64,000 nucleotides of DNA from CAJJDF01 sp965655625 (GTDB lineage: Bacteria; Bacteroidota; Bacteroidia; Flavobacteriales_D; CAJJDF01): contig CBFHHA010000004.1 in NCBI GenBank assembly GCA_965655625.1, positions 30,080-94,079 of the forward strand, given 5' to 3'. Below are positions 1 to 8,345 of this stretch, in pieces. A model generated the notes under the pieces. It was not told where the DNA came from, did not search any database, and saw only the letters and a program-made list of their open reading frames with translations. Position 1 is the stretch's first letter; each line of letters begins with the position of its first letter. The translations under genes and the position numbers were made by a program.

Positions 1-821
1 TAAGGAGCTATTCCTTCTTTGTGATCCACCGAAGTTAGGTTTAATCCCAAAGGCAAGACTCTAATTGAATCGTACTGAGTTCTGGTTAGATGATCATTGT
101 TCATCATTTGTTTTAGCACAACCTCTCTTCTTTTGAGGGCAGCCTCCGGAAATCTTTTTGGGTTATATCCGTTTGGGTTTTTCACCATCCCTACCAGCAT
201 AGCCGCTTCCTGAACATTTAATTCTGAAGGTGTTTTGCTAAAGTACACTTTGGATGCCGAGTGAATCCCTACCCCTTGATTCAAAAAATCTACTTTATTG
301 AAGTACATGGTAAGAATCTCTTCTTTCGTATACCTTCTCTCTAGCTCGGCTGCGATTATCCATTCGCCTAACTTTTGCTTGACTCTATTGATAAATCCCG
401 CAGCTCTTTCTCCGTATAAATTTAAGGCCAACTGCTGAGACAACGTACTTCCACCTCCGTCTTTACCCATTCCTCTAATTGCTCTCGCCAAGGCTTCGAC
501 ATCGATTCCAGAGTGATTATAAAACCTTTCATCTTCGGTTGCAACTAGTGCTATTACCAAGTTCTTGGATAGTTCATGGTAATCTACATGAGTTCTGTTT
601 TGCAGGTAATATTCGCCTATCACAACTCCATCTGAGGTAATAACTTGGGAGGCCAAATTACTTTTCGGATTATCCAATTCTTCAATACTTGGTAAATCAG
701 TAAAATAACGAACGATAAGCAATGCAAAAGCTAGAGCAACAAACGGACCTAAGATTAATACCCAGGCGAGCCTTTTCATCCACTTTCGGTTCTTTTTTGG
801 TTTTGGTTTAGTTTGTCCCAT
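1..821 (-). CDS. mrcA: Penicillin-binding protein 1A, bifunctional transglycosylase/transpeptidase (C-terminus outside window)
   Basis: Polymerises and cross-links peptidoglycan at the outer face of the inner membrane. The first 273 residues are present. A basic cytoplasmic tail is followed by one membrane segment (about residues 18-40) and the GT51 transglycosylase domain. That domain shows ATEDERF at 94-100, holding the catalytic Glu, and GGSTLSQQ at 123-130. The reading frame runs off position 1, so the transpeptidase domain cannot be seen. The ATG at 821 overlaps the end of gldH by 14 bases, so the two are probably translated from one mRNA with ricT and gldH upstream. Family assignment is firm; the exact class A subtype is inferred. 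Confidence 0.93.
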   Translation of the reverse strand, partial: MGQTKPKPKKNRKWMKRLAWVLILGPFVALAFALLIVRYFTDLPSIEELDNPKSNLASQVITSDGVVIGEYYLQNRTHVDYHELSKNLVIALVATEDERFYNHSGIDVEALARAIRGMGKDGGGSTLSQQLALNLYGERAAGFINRVKQKLGEWIIAAELERRYTKEEILTMYFNKVDFLNQGVGIHSASKVYFSKTPSELNVQEAAMLVGMVKNPNGYNPKRFPEAALKRREVVLKQMMNNDHLTRTQYDSIRVLPLGLNLTSVDHKEGIAP

Positions 822-1293
822 CTTTTTTCATAATTTTCAACCCAACATCTTTAACCCCTTCAAGATTCTCCTCTCTCATTCCCTGGGTAAACACTAAGGA
901 ATAAACTCCTCTTGTGGGTAGTTTGGTTTTTAAAAAATACATACTATTTTCTATTACAGTTCCGCTTGCAGATTTACCCAACCATTGGCCATTTGGCTTT
1001 GCCAAAATAAATTGGGCAGTATCAGTTTTTGTTCTGCCATCAGGAGATTGTAACGACCAAAAAACAAACATATTCCCATAGCCGTAATCGTTGTTATTTC
1101 GCAAATTGAAATAAAACTCATACAGTTTTGTGGTATCGACAATATCAAAATCAAAAAACTTGGGGTCTTTAGCATTCCAAGAAACATCCTCAATTTTTTG
1201 AAATTTCTGAAAATAGATTTCCTCTCCATTACATGAATAGAGAAGTAAATTCACAGCTATCAATGCACTAAAAAACCACCTACTTTTTGTCAT
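808..1293 (-). CDS. gldH: Gliding motility lipoprotein GldH
   Basis: A lipoprotein of 161 residues needed for gliding in Flavobacterium; its exact molecular role is not known. A short signal peptide ends in a lipobox with the lipidated Cys at about residue 21 (LLLYSC). The body is a single beta-rich GldH domain ending in a Lys-rich tail. I chose the ATG at 1293 because a longer frame to 1386 would put a basic stretch before the signal peptide. The gene overlaps ricT by 14 bases upstream and the PBP1A gene by 14 bases downstream, giving a tightly packed unit. A ricT-gldH-PBP order is familiar from Bacteroidota genomes. Confidence 0.9.
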   Translation of the reverse strand: MTKSRWFFSALIAVNLLLYSCNGEEIYFQKFQKIEDVSWNAKDPKFFDFDIVDTTKLYEFYFNLRNNNDYGYGNMFVFWSLQSPDGRTKTDTAQFILAKPNGQWLGKSASGTVIENSMYFLKTKLPTRGVYSLVFTQGMREENLEGVKDVGLKIMKKDGTN

Positions 1294-2467
1294 TAGATTT
1301 TGGTTTCTGGGTGTTCTTATTTCTTTTGTTTCTATTCTTGTTGTTGGGCTTTCTTTTTTTCTTTTTCTTCTTAAAATTATCATCAAATCGCGTCAAACTA
1401 TCCTGAGCATCAACAGCGGCATATTTTTCTTCTTCAACCGGTTCAAAATCTATAAATTCTTTCAAACTAACTGGCTTCTTTCCCGCTTTATTCATGGCAA
1501 TAATTTCTTTCACTCTATCTACCGACAATCCAATAAAATCATTGTTTCTATCTTTTGATTCTACCGTAAACCACATAGTTTGTGAAAAAACGTCTGTTTT
1601 CATGTGGCGAGCTTTCCCTCCTTCTGTCTGGAGTGTTGTATTTGGCTTAGGAAAAGTTTTCATCAATTCCATGTAGGCGTCCAATTCAAAATTCAAACAA
1701 CACTTTAGTTTACCGCATTGCCCGGCAAGTTTTTGAGGATTGAGCGACAACTGCTGGTAACGAGCAGCCGAAGTATTCACCGACCTAAAATCAGTTAACC
1801 AAGTTGAACAACAAAGTTCTCTTCCGCAAGAACCAATCCCTCCTAGTTTACCCGCTTCTTGCCTCATTCCTATCTGCTTCATTTCTATCCTCACTTTGAA
1901 TTCGGAAGAATATTTTTTAATCAACTCTCTAAAATCAACTCGTTGGTCGGCAGTGTAATAAAAAGTAGCTTTGCTCATATCTCCTTGAAACTCGATATCA
2001 CTGATTTTCATTTTCAGTTTTTCCTCGATTGCAATGGTTCTGGCCCTTGGCATGATTCTTTTTTCTTCCTCTCTTCCAGCGTGCCAGGTTTTTATATCTT
2101 CTTCGGTTGCTTTTCTCAAGATTGCAGGAAGATTCCTGGTTTCGGTAATTTTCTTTTTGCTCAACTGCAACTTTACCAATTCTCCTTTTAGCGAAACTAC
2201 ACCCACATCAACCCCACTAGCTGTCTGCACAGCTACAATATCCGTTTGGTACAAACTCAGGTTATCTGAATTTCTGAAATACTCCTTTCTGTCGTTCTTG
2301 AAACGAACCTCTACGATATCAAATGGTTTTTCTCCGGTTGGTATTTGCATATTCTCCAACCAATCAAAAACCGACATCTTATCGCAGCCGCCAGTCCCAC
2401 ACGATCCGTTACTTTTACAGCCATTTGGCACTCCTGTTTTATTATTCGAACATGATGAACATCCCAT
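1280..2467 (-). CDS. ricT: PSP1-domain protein, RicT (YaaT) homologue
   Basis: A cytoplasmic protein of 395 residues with the PSP1 domain. In Bacillus the homologue RicT works with RicA and RicF in an iron-sulfur complex that affects RNA processing; the role in Bacteroidota is not established. Visible features are a Cys-rich N-terminus, the conserved clusters GSCGRELCC and GQCGKLKCC in the middle, and a strongly basic Lys/Asn/Arg tail that could bind nucleic acid. A candidate -7 box (minus strand, 2577 to 2570) would give a leader of about 100 bases. It lies downstream of holB and overlaps gldH. Confidence 0.88.
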   Translation of the reverse strand: MGCSSCSNNKTGVPNGCKSNGSCGTGGCDKMSVFDWLENMQIPTGEKPFDIVEVRFKNDRKEYFRNSDNLSLYQTDIVAVQTASGVDVGVVSLKGELVKLQLSKKKITETRNLPAILRKATEEDIKTWHAGREEEKRIMPRARTIAIEEKLKMKISDIEFQGDMSKATFYYTADQRVDFRELIKKYSSEFKVRIEMKQIGMRQEAGKLGGIGSCGRELCCSTWLTDFRSVNTSAARYQQLSLNPQKLAGQCGKLKCCLNFELDAYMELMKTFPKPNTTLQTEGGKARHMKTDVFSQTMWFTVESKDRNNDFIGLSVDRVKEIIAMNKAGKKPVSLKEFIDFEPVEEEKYAAVDAQDSLTRFDDNFKKKKKKRKPNNKNRNKRNKNTQKPKSNDKK

Positions 2468-2569
2468 TTTTGTTGTCTATTTTATAAAGCTAACTGTTTG
2501 CAAATTAGCCGATTATTTAATGTATACACCCCCGATTTCTTTCACAGAATATGGGTATGTTATGAATAT

Positions 2570-2577
2570 CAAATATA
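2570..2577 (-). promoter_or_regulatory. Candidate promoter -7 box for ricT-gldH-PBP1A
   Basis: The minus strand reads TATATTTG, an exact match to the Bacteroidota -7 consensus TAnnTTTG. It lies about 100 bases upstream of the ricT ATG. I see no convincing -33 TTG at the usual spacing. Confidence 0.4.
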
Positions 2578-2681
2578 CTGAAAACTATTAGTTTTTGTGG
2601 AATTTTAAAAGAGGTATTTTTGCCTAAATATAGATTTTTAAGCCGCCCTTTGTTGGGATATTTGGCAAAACGAAAGGGAAC

Positions 2682-3800
2682 TTACTTTTTTATCAATTTG
2701 AATAAATCGAATGATAAATCCAAGAAAAGAATTTTTGCATTTGCATTTCTATCAATGTGGTAATATGCTTCGGACATTATTTCATGCAAGTGGCTAATAT
2801 TACGTTCGTGGATGTAAGGCATAAAATTCTGGATAAACTTTTTTTGTTCTTCGGTTGCTTTTACATTTTGCATCCCCACAAAATTTCCCATCAAACTTTT
2901 TTGAAACACGGAAAGCACAAACAACAAAAATGCTTTTTGTTTTTCTTTTCCCATTTTTTGTACTTGGGCAACAAACTTTACTGCTCCTGCCACATCTTTT
3001 TTGAAGCAAAGCCTCATCCAACTTACGAAATTATCGAAGTAAAAGCTTTTTTCTTCCCCCATTTCCATTTCGTTTAGCGCCAACGAGAAATCTCCATTTA
3101 CGTAACTAGCAATTTCGGTAGCTCGCTGTTCATCTGCTCCTACTTTCTCTAACAAACCTTGCACAATTTGACTCTCTGGTAGTGGACTCACCTTGATCAA
3201 TTGAGTTCTTGACAAGATGGTTGGCAGGATGCTTTCGATGCTTTCTGCGACCAGAAAAATCAAGGTTTTTTCGGGCGGTTCTTCTATTAATTTGAGTAAT
3301 TTATTGGCAGCTGCTGAATTCATGTTTTCTGCCAGCCAAAAAACGCTGACTTTGTAGCCTCCTTCATAAGATTTTAAGCTGATTTTCTCAGCTATTCTTT
3401 TGCTCTCGTCTACCCCAATTAGCCCTTTCTTATTTTCGTTGCCGGTGTGGTGATACCAGTCTTGCTCAGATGAGTAAGGCGATTTCTGTATCATTTCGCG
3501 CCAAGCTTGCAAAAAGTCGTCTGAAGTTTTCTTTTTAGCTTCGAGCTGAACGGGAAAAGAGAAATGGACATCTGGGTGAGAAAGTTGTGCAATCTTGCGG
3601 CATGAGGCACATTGTCCACACGAATCTTCGGGAGATTTATTGGTACAAAAAACATATTGGGAATAGGCCAATGCCAAAGCAAAGGAACCGTAACCTATTT
3701 TTCCGTGAAACAACTGGGCATGACTGATTCTGTCCGTTGCTACCGTTTGGATCAGGTTTTTCTTGACGGCATCTTGCCCTATAATTTCCTTGAATTGCAT
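2682..3800 (-). CDS. holB: DNA polymerase III delta' subunit (clamp loader)
   Basis: A clamp-loader AAA+ subunit that helps load the sliding clamp during replication. It has 372 residues. Four Cys at 52, 61, 64 and 67 (CX8CX2CX2C) form the zinc module typical of clamp-loader subunits. The P-loop region is degenerate (GKIGYGSF, residues 33-40, no GKT/S), as expected for delta', which does not hydrolyse ATP. The arginine-finger region reads LSRT rather than the usual SRC. The ATG at 3800 lies only four bases after a perfect -7 box, so its mRNA may be leaderless. ricT follows after 214 bases. Confidence 0.9.
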   Translation of the reverse strand: MQFKEIIGQDAVKKNLIQTVATDRISHAQLFHGKIGYGSFALALAYSQYVFCTNKSPEDSCGQCASCRKIAQLSHPDVHFSFPVQLEAKKKTSDDFLQAWREMIQKSPYSSEQDWYHHTGNENKKGLIGVDESKRIAEKISLKSYEGGYKVSVFWLAENMNSAAANKLLKLIEEPPEKTLIFLVAESIESILPTILSRTQLIKVSPLPESQIVQGLLEKVGADEQRATEIASYVNGDFSLALNEMEMGEEKSFYFDNFVSWMRLCFKKDVAGAVKFVAQVQKMGKEKQKAFLLFVLSVFQKSLMGNFVGMQNVKATEEQKKFIQNFMPYIHERNISHLHEIMSEAYYHIDRNANAKILFLDLSFDLFKLIKK

Positions 3801-3804
3801 GGTT

Positions 3805-3812
3805 CAAATGTA
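3805..3812 (-). promoter_or_regulatory. -7 box for holB, four bases from the ATG
   Basis: The minus strand reads TACATTTG, then AACC, then ATG. This matches TAnnTTTG exactly. With the transcription start expected about four bases after the box, the mRNA would begin at or next to the start codon. The same spacing occurs at ribD, the glycosyltransferase and dtxR. Confidence 0.55.
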
Positions 3813-3924
3813 ACTAAAATCGGAGAAATAAATACGGTTTGGTGCGGGAGAAAAATGCGGAATTTGTCACTCGGGTTGTTCCTCGTAATTCTTGTGTTAG
3901 CGATTGCAGCCATTGTTTGAGCTC

Positions 3925-3986
3925 TTCTCGTGAGCAACGAGAAAGCGAGGGCGGAAAGCGCGACCTAGTGTTAAACTAGGTAACAC
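3925..3986. repeat. REP-like hairpin cluster upstream of era
   Basis: Three inverted repeats lie in the 245-base holB-era gap. TTCTCGT/ACGAGAA (3925-3931 and 3937-3943) forms one hairpin. CCTAGT/ACTAGG (3964-3969 and 3975-3980) and GTGTTA/TAACAC (3968-3973 and 3981-3986) interleave and cannot form together. The core CTCGT-N5-ACGAG recurs at 9538-9552, so this may be a dispersed palindromic element. Confidence 0.5.
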
Positions 3987-4045
3987 CCAAAAAACAATGA
4001 ATATGCAGAAATTCTTTGTTTCTTTGTAGCATAAAGAAATAAATT

Positions 4046-4954
4046 ATGGCACACAAAGCAGGTTTTGTAAATATTGTAGGGAGTCCAAATGTAGGAAAAT
4101 CGACCTTGATGAATGGATTGGTTGGGGCTAGAATGTCGATAATCACCTCCAAACATCAAACTACAAGACACAGAATAAGAGGAATTGTAAATGGTCCGGA
4201 TTTCCAAATTGTGTATTCTGACACTCCGGGAGTTCTTGAACCAAAATACAAGCTGCACGAAAAAATGATGAATTTTGTGAGTGAATCATTGAGAGATGCC
4301 GACATTATTCTGTTGGTAACGGATATTTTTGAGGATTCCATGAATCATGCTGAAACATTGAGAAAAATTACGGAAATGGATGTGCCAAAATTTGTGTTGA
4401 TCAACAAAATAGACTTGGCGAAAGACATGGAAACTGTGGAAAAAAAAGTAGAGTCTTGGGCTAAATTAATGCCGGGAGCACAGATTTTGCCTATTTCGGC
4501 TTTGGAGAAAGTGAATACCGATTTTGTGATTCAGAAAATAAAAGAATTGTTGCCCGAATCGCCTGCTTATTTTCCAAAAGATGAATTGACAGATAAACCG
4601 ATGAGGTTTTTTATCTCGGAAATTATTAGAGAAAAAATATTTACGACTTACAACAAAGAGGTTCCTTATTCGTGCGAAGTGTTAGTAGAAGAATACAAAG
4701 AAGATGTGCCAACTGAGGGAAAATCGAAGAAGACAATCACCAAAATTAGGGCGTTAATTTTGGTAAACCGAGAGACACAGAAGGGTATAATAATTGGACA
4801 TCAAGGGAATAAATTGACGAAAGTGGGAACTGAGGCAAGAAAAGACATTGAGGAGTTTATTGGGAAAAAAGTGTTTTTGGACCTTTATGTAAAGGTGGAC
4901 AAGGACTGGAAAGAAAAGGACAATAAACTGAACCAGTTTGGTTATGATGGATAA
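4046..4954 (+). CDS. era: GTPase Era, 16S rRNA-binding ribosome assembly factor
   Basis: Essential GTPase that binds the 3' end of 16S rRNA during 30S maturation and sits at the inner membrane/cytosol. It has 302 residues, a normal family length. The N-terminal GTPase domain shows GSPNVGKST (12-20), a DTPG motif and NKID. The C-terminal KH domain carries IIGHQGNK with the GxxG loop. A TTTCTTTG sequence about 25 bases upstream is a weak -7 candidate (one mismatch to TAnnTTTG). ung follows three bases after the stop, so the pair is likely cotranscribed. Confidence 0.97.
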   Translation: MAHKAGFVNIVGSPNVGKSTLMNGLVGARMSIITSKHQTTRHRIRGIVNGPDFQIVYSDTPGVLEPKYKLHEKMMNFVSESLRDADIILLVTDIFEDSMNHAETLRKITEMDVPKFVLINKIDLAKDMETVEKKVESWAKLMPGAQILPISALEKVNTDFVIQKIKELLPESPAYFPKDELTDKPMRFFISEIIREKIFTTYNKEVPYSCEVLVEEYKEDVPTEGKSKKTITKIRALILVNRETQKGIIIGHQGNKLTKVGTEARKDIEEFIGKKVFLDLYVKVDKDWKEKDNKLNQFGYDG

Positions 4955-4957
4955 GAA

Positions 4958-5638
4958 ATGAGCAAGTTGAATTCTCTTATTCCGGAAGATTGGCAGACGG
5001 TTTTGGCAGAAGAATTAGCCTCCGACCGATTTGACCGCTTAACGAAATTTGTAACGAACGAATACTCGGAATCTATTTGCTTTCCTGCCAAAAAAAATAT
5101 TTTTAGGGCATTAGAAAAGTGCCCCTGGGACGATATCAAAGTGGTTATTTTGGGTCAAGATCCGTATCACGGGGAAGGCCAAGCTCAGGGGTTGAGTTTC
5201 TCTGTTCCGGCAGGGGCAAAATTCCCTCCCTCGCTCCGCAATATTTTCAAAGAATTGAGTTCAGACCTAGTCATTCAAGTTCCTTTTCAAGGAGATTTAA
5301 CACCTTGGGCAAACCAAGGCGTGCTGCTGTTGAATGCCACACTTACAGTGCGCAAATCTGCGCCCGGAAGCCATCAAAAACAAGGATGGGAGGAATTTAC
5401 TGATGGTATTATTCGATCTGTTTCGGAGAAGAAAAGTGGGGTTGTTTTTGTTTTGTGGGGAAAATTTGCTGAACAAAAAACAGCTCTTATTGATTCGGAC
5501 AAACATTTAATTTTGACCTCTTCACATCCTTCTCCTTTCTCGGCTCACCGAGGTTTTTTGGGTTCTAAACCATTTAGCAAATCGAATGATTACCTGGTCT
5601 CGAAAGGAAAAAAGCCTATTGATTGGGACTTGGACTAA
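4958..5638 (+). CDS. ung: Uracil-DNA glycosylase, family 1
   Basis: Removes uracil from DNA as the first step of base excision repair. It has 226 residues. The water-activating loop GQDPYHG and the DNA-intercalating loop HPSPFSAHRGF are both intact, as is the uracil-recognition Asn in LLNATLTV. The start codon lies three bases after era, and there is no separate promoter in that gap, so expression with era is likely. Confidence 0.97.
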   Translation: MSKLNSLIPEDWQTVLAEELASDRFDRLTKFVTNEYSESICFPAKKNIFRALEKCPWDDIKVVILGQDPYHGEGQAQGLSFSVPAGAKFPPSLRNIFKELSSDLVIQVPFQGDLTPWANQGVLLLNATLTVRKSAPGSHQKQGWEEFTDGIIRSVSEKKSGVVFVLWGKFAEQKTALIDSDKHLILTSSHPSPFSAHRGFLGSKPFSKSNDYLVSKGKKPIDWDLD

Positions 5639-5739
5639 AATTCGCTGATAAATCACCAAATTGATATAAAAAAAAGACCGTTTTGAGGTCGAGCCTAATG
5701 GAATATCAGAAGGGACAAAATTAGTAAGTAGAATTATTC

Positions 5740-5747
5740 TATTTTTA
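5740..5747 (+). promoter_or_regulatory. Candidate -7 box for the exonuclease/GIY-YIG gene
   Basis: TATTTTTA differs from TAnnTTTG at the last base only and lies 16 bases before the TTG at 5764. It supports that start, because a frame stop (TAG, 5761-5763) directly precedes it. Confidence 0.3.
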
Positions 5748-5763
5748 TGCAAAATTGAACTAG

Positions 5764-7095
5764 TTGGAATACGCTATTGTAGACATAGAAACCACGGGAG
5801 GAACTCCCATAAATAGTAAGATAACCGAAATAGCGATTATTATTACGGATGGAACCACGATTAAGGATTCGTACGAATCGCTCATAAACCCTGAGATTCC
5901 GATTCCGTATAACATCACTCGACTTACAGGGATAGACAACAGTATGGTGGCAGAGGCTCCACGATTTTTCGAAATTGCAAAAGAAATTTTATCGTTTTTG
6001 GAAGGAAGAATGTTTGTTGCTCACAATGTAAACTTCGATTATGGTCACATAAAGCGAGAGTTTAAAGAATTGGGCTACGATTTTGAAGCGGACAAATTGT
6101 GTACCGTAAGAATGTCGCGAAAAGTATTTCCTGGATTGCCCTCTTATAGTTTAGGAAAGCTTTGTAAATCGCTGGGGGTAACGCTAACAAGCCACCACAG
6201 AGCTATGGCTGACACAGCTGCTACCACCGAAATATTTCACCTGATTAAGGAACAAGATAAAAAAGCGGAGATCATTCAAGATTTTTCGATGAAGATTGGG
6301 ATTGATAAACTACCTGGGAAACCGGGAGTATATTACTTTAAAAATTATGAAGGGAAGATTATTTACATTGGCAAAAGCATCAACATAAAAAAAAGAGTGA
6401 AAAGTCACCTCAATAATTACCAGACAAAAAAAGGGCTGGCAATTATTGAAAATATTGATTCGGTAGATTTTGAAATCACGGGAAATGAAACACTCGCATT
6501 ACTTTACGAAAATTTGGCGATAAAAACTCACTTGCCAAAACACAATCGCAGACAGACGAAAACCAAGTTTCCGTTTGGAATAGTGGTGAACCGCCAAGGC
6601 AAATACCATTCGCTTGAGACAGTGAATGTTACCAAAGACAAAAAAACGGTGATTGATTTTTCTTCGCGAAGAGAAGCGATGGAATTTATAAAAAAAACAA
6701 TTGACCAATACGAACTTTGCCAAAAAATAAACGGGCTTGAAAATCAAAATCGAGTAGGTTCTTGTTTTCGGTATCAACTGCATGATTGTCATGGAGCATG
6801 CATTGGAGAAGAAAGCCCAGAGGATTACAACTTGCGCATAGAAAAATTTGAACAAAAGTACGGTTCGCCCAACGAAAGTGGAATTTTTGTGGCCAGGGGA
6901 AGAAAAACTTCTGAAAAAGGATTTGTTCTGTTGGAGAATGGCACGTTAACAGGTTTTGGATTTGTTTCTTCAAAAACTCCACTCAACTTTGGAACATTGA
7001 AACTCATGTCAGAGGTTTTTAATCCTGACAAGGATTACCAAGCTGTGATCAAAACTTTGTTCAGAAACGGGAATTTTGAAAAAGTGCAGGGTTAG
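5764..7095 (+). CDS. DnaQ-like 3'-5' exonuclease fused to a GIY-YIG endonuclease domain
   Basis: A predicted DNA-repair nuclease of 443 residues. The N-terminal DEDDh exonuclease has DIETTGG near residue 7, HNVNFDYGH, and HRAMADTA, giving the acidic residues and the His. From about residue 175 follows a UvrC/Cho-like GIY-YIG domain (GVYYF, then IIYIGKS and KKRVKSH). The last 150 residues have no domain I can name. Similar fusions are known in other bacteria and are often labelled excinuclease Cho-like or DNA polymerase III epsilon. The start is TTG, immediately after an in-frame TAG; the next ATG lies deep inside the exonuclease domain. Function is inferred from the domains. Confidence 0.87.
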   Translation: MEYAIVDIETTGGTPINSKITEIAIIITDGTTIKDSYESLINPEIPIPYNITRLTGIDNSMVAEAPRFFEIAKEILSFLEGRMFVAHNVNFDYGHIKREFKELGYDFEADKLCTVRMSRKVFPGLPSYSLGKLCKSLGVTLTSHHRAMADTAATTEIFHLIKEQDKKAEIIQDFSMKIGIDKLPGKPGVYYFKNYEGKIIYIGKSINIKKRVKSHLNNYQTKKGLAIIENIDSVDFEITGNETLALLYENLAIKTHLPKHNRRQTKTKFPFGIVVNRQGKYHSLETVNVTKDKKTVIDFSSRREAMEFIKKTIDQYELCQKINGLENQNRVGSCFRYQLHDCHGACIGEESPEDYNLRIEKFEQKYGSPNESGIFVARGRKTSEKGFVLLENGTLTGFGFVSSKTPLNFGTLKLMSEVFNPDKDYQAVIKTLFRNGNFEKVQG

Positions 7096-7157
7096 TACTT
7101 TGGAACTGGACAAATGTTTTTTCTTGCTGAAAGACTTTTCTTTTGATAATCAATAAC

Positions 7158-8204
7158 TTATAGCTCCTCATTGAAATACACTTTGTAAAAGTGCATTTTC
7201 TTTTCATCATCGTATCCTCTTTCTACATTATCTTTTACTGTATCTATTTCGTCCACATCAATTTTTATTTGAATTCGGGTATCCAGTAAAATTTCAGATT
7301 TTATCTTCTTCTTTTCTTTCTTGAGCGTTTGGGGCGAAATGGTAAAACTTTCTTCCAACTCCACTTGGTTTGCGAGTTTGTAATTCTCTTTATACTCGTC
7401 AAATTTATCTTTTATTTCGAACGGCTCAAGCAATTCTTCTTCTATTATTTCCTTGGTAATAAATAGGTTGTCATTAAAGACGCGAATCGTTTGATTCAAA
7501 AAGTCTTTTTGAGCATACGAATCATTTTCTTCCACCAAGTTGGATGAAAAATCTTTTATCAAATTTAAATAGTGCTTGGTTTGATAAGAATCATTCAACA
7601 CCTCTTCCAGTCCCAAGAACGATTGTTTCCAATAGGCTGCATCGTATGAGTTATTGTCTACCGAAAACACTCTAAACCCTGAGTCTTTCTCGGTATTTAA
7701 AACCAGGCAACCTTTGTCAATTTTTTGGAGTCTCACTCCCTTTTCGATAATAAAATCTACTCCATCTGGGCGGTGATTGAAATTCAAATATTCTAGTTTT
7801 TTTTCAATTTTAAATATGCCAATTCCTGTCGTAATGATGTCTCCAAATTCAAGATCTTGAAATTCCACTACAAACAATTCTCCTGTTTTTATTTGAGGAT
7901 GATTTGAATTCTCGTACAAATGATGCAAAATAGAATTCGAGAAAGGAACAAATTCTTGTTTTCCAACAAAGTACTTTGCGCATAAGTCATACACAGTATT
8001 ATATTCTAGCCCAATGTGATGACCAAATTTTTGTAGTTCCTGGCTTGCTCGTATCGAACTTACAAAAAGACCTTTGAGGGCTTTTTCTTCGCCTTCGGAA
8101 AGTTGCTGCTCTTGATGTGCAAGCACGTTAATTTCTTCTCTCAATTTACTCCCTACTTTTTGTAGAGTTATTTTTTCGATAAAGGTTCTTTTGGTATTGA
8201 GCAT
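7158..8204 (-). CDS. Nucleoid-associated protein, YejK/NdpA family
   Basis: A cytoplasmic protein of 348 residues matching the 37-kDa nucleoid-associated family, which associates with bacterial DNA; its mechanism is poorly known. Recognisable family stretches include EGEEKALKGLF near residue 38 and the block around GELFVVEFQDL. The C-terminal half is charged and partly helical. It stands alone: convergent with the exonuclease gene on one side, with a terminator for the epimerase gene on the other. Confidence 0.8.
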   Translation of the reverse strand: MLNTKRTFIEKITLQKVGSKLREEINVLAHQEQQLSEGEEKALKGLFVSSIRASQELQKFGHHIGLEYNTVYDLCAKYFVGKQEFVPFSNSILHHLYENSNHPQIKTGELFVVEFQDLEFGDIITTGIGIFKIEKKLEYLNFNHRPDGVDFIIEKGVRLQKIDKGCLVLNTEKDSGFRVFSVDNNSYDAAYWKQSFLGLEEVLNDSYQTKHYLNLIKDFSSNLVEENDSYAQKDFLNQTIRVFNDNLFITKEIIEEELLEPFEIKDKFDEYKENYKLANQVELEESFTISPQTLKKEKKKIKSEILLDTRIQIKIDVDEIDTVKDNVERGYDDEKKMHFYKVYFNEEL

Positions 8205-8275
8205 AATATTATTCTTGGAGTGCGAAGTTAAAAATAAATTCAGGACACATACAGCAGAACGCGTTCTTTATTAAC

Positions 8276-8324
8276 ACAAAAATCCTCCTGACAATTGGTC
8301 TCAAAGAGATTCTCGTCAAGAGGA
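8276..8324 (-). terminator. Intrinsic terminator after the epimerase gene
   Basis: On the minus strand TCCTCTTGAC (8324-8315) pairs with GTCAGGAGGA (8292-8283), with one mismatch, around a smaller inner hairpin, and is followed by TTTTTG. It lies between the end of the epimerase gene and the start of the nucleoid-associated protein gene. Confidence 0.65.
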
Positions 8325-8345
8325 AAAAAAATTAGTTTGACGTAG

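Noticed and set aside
2034..2591. Plus-strand open frame of 185 residues
   Set aside because: It runs antisense to ricT, which has clear family motifs and overlaps gldH as expected.
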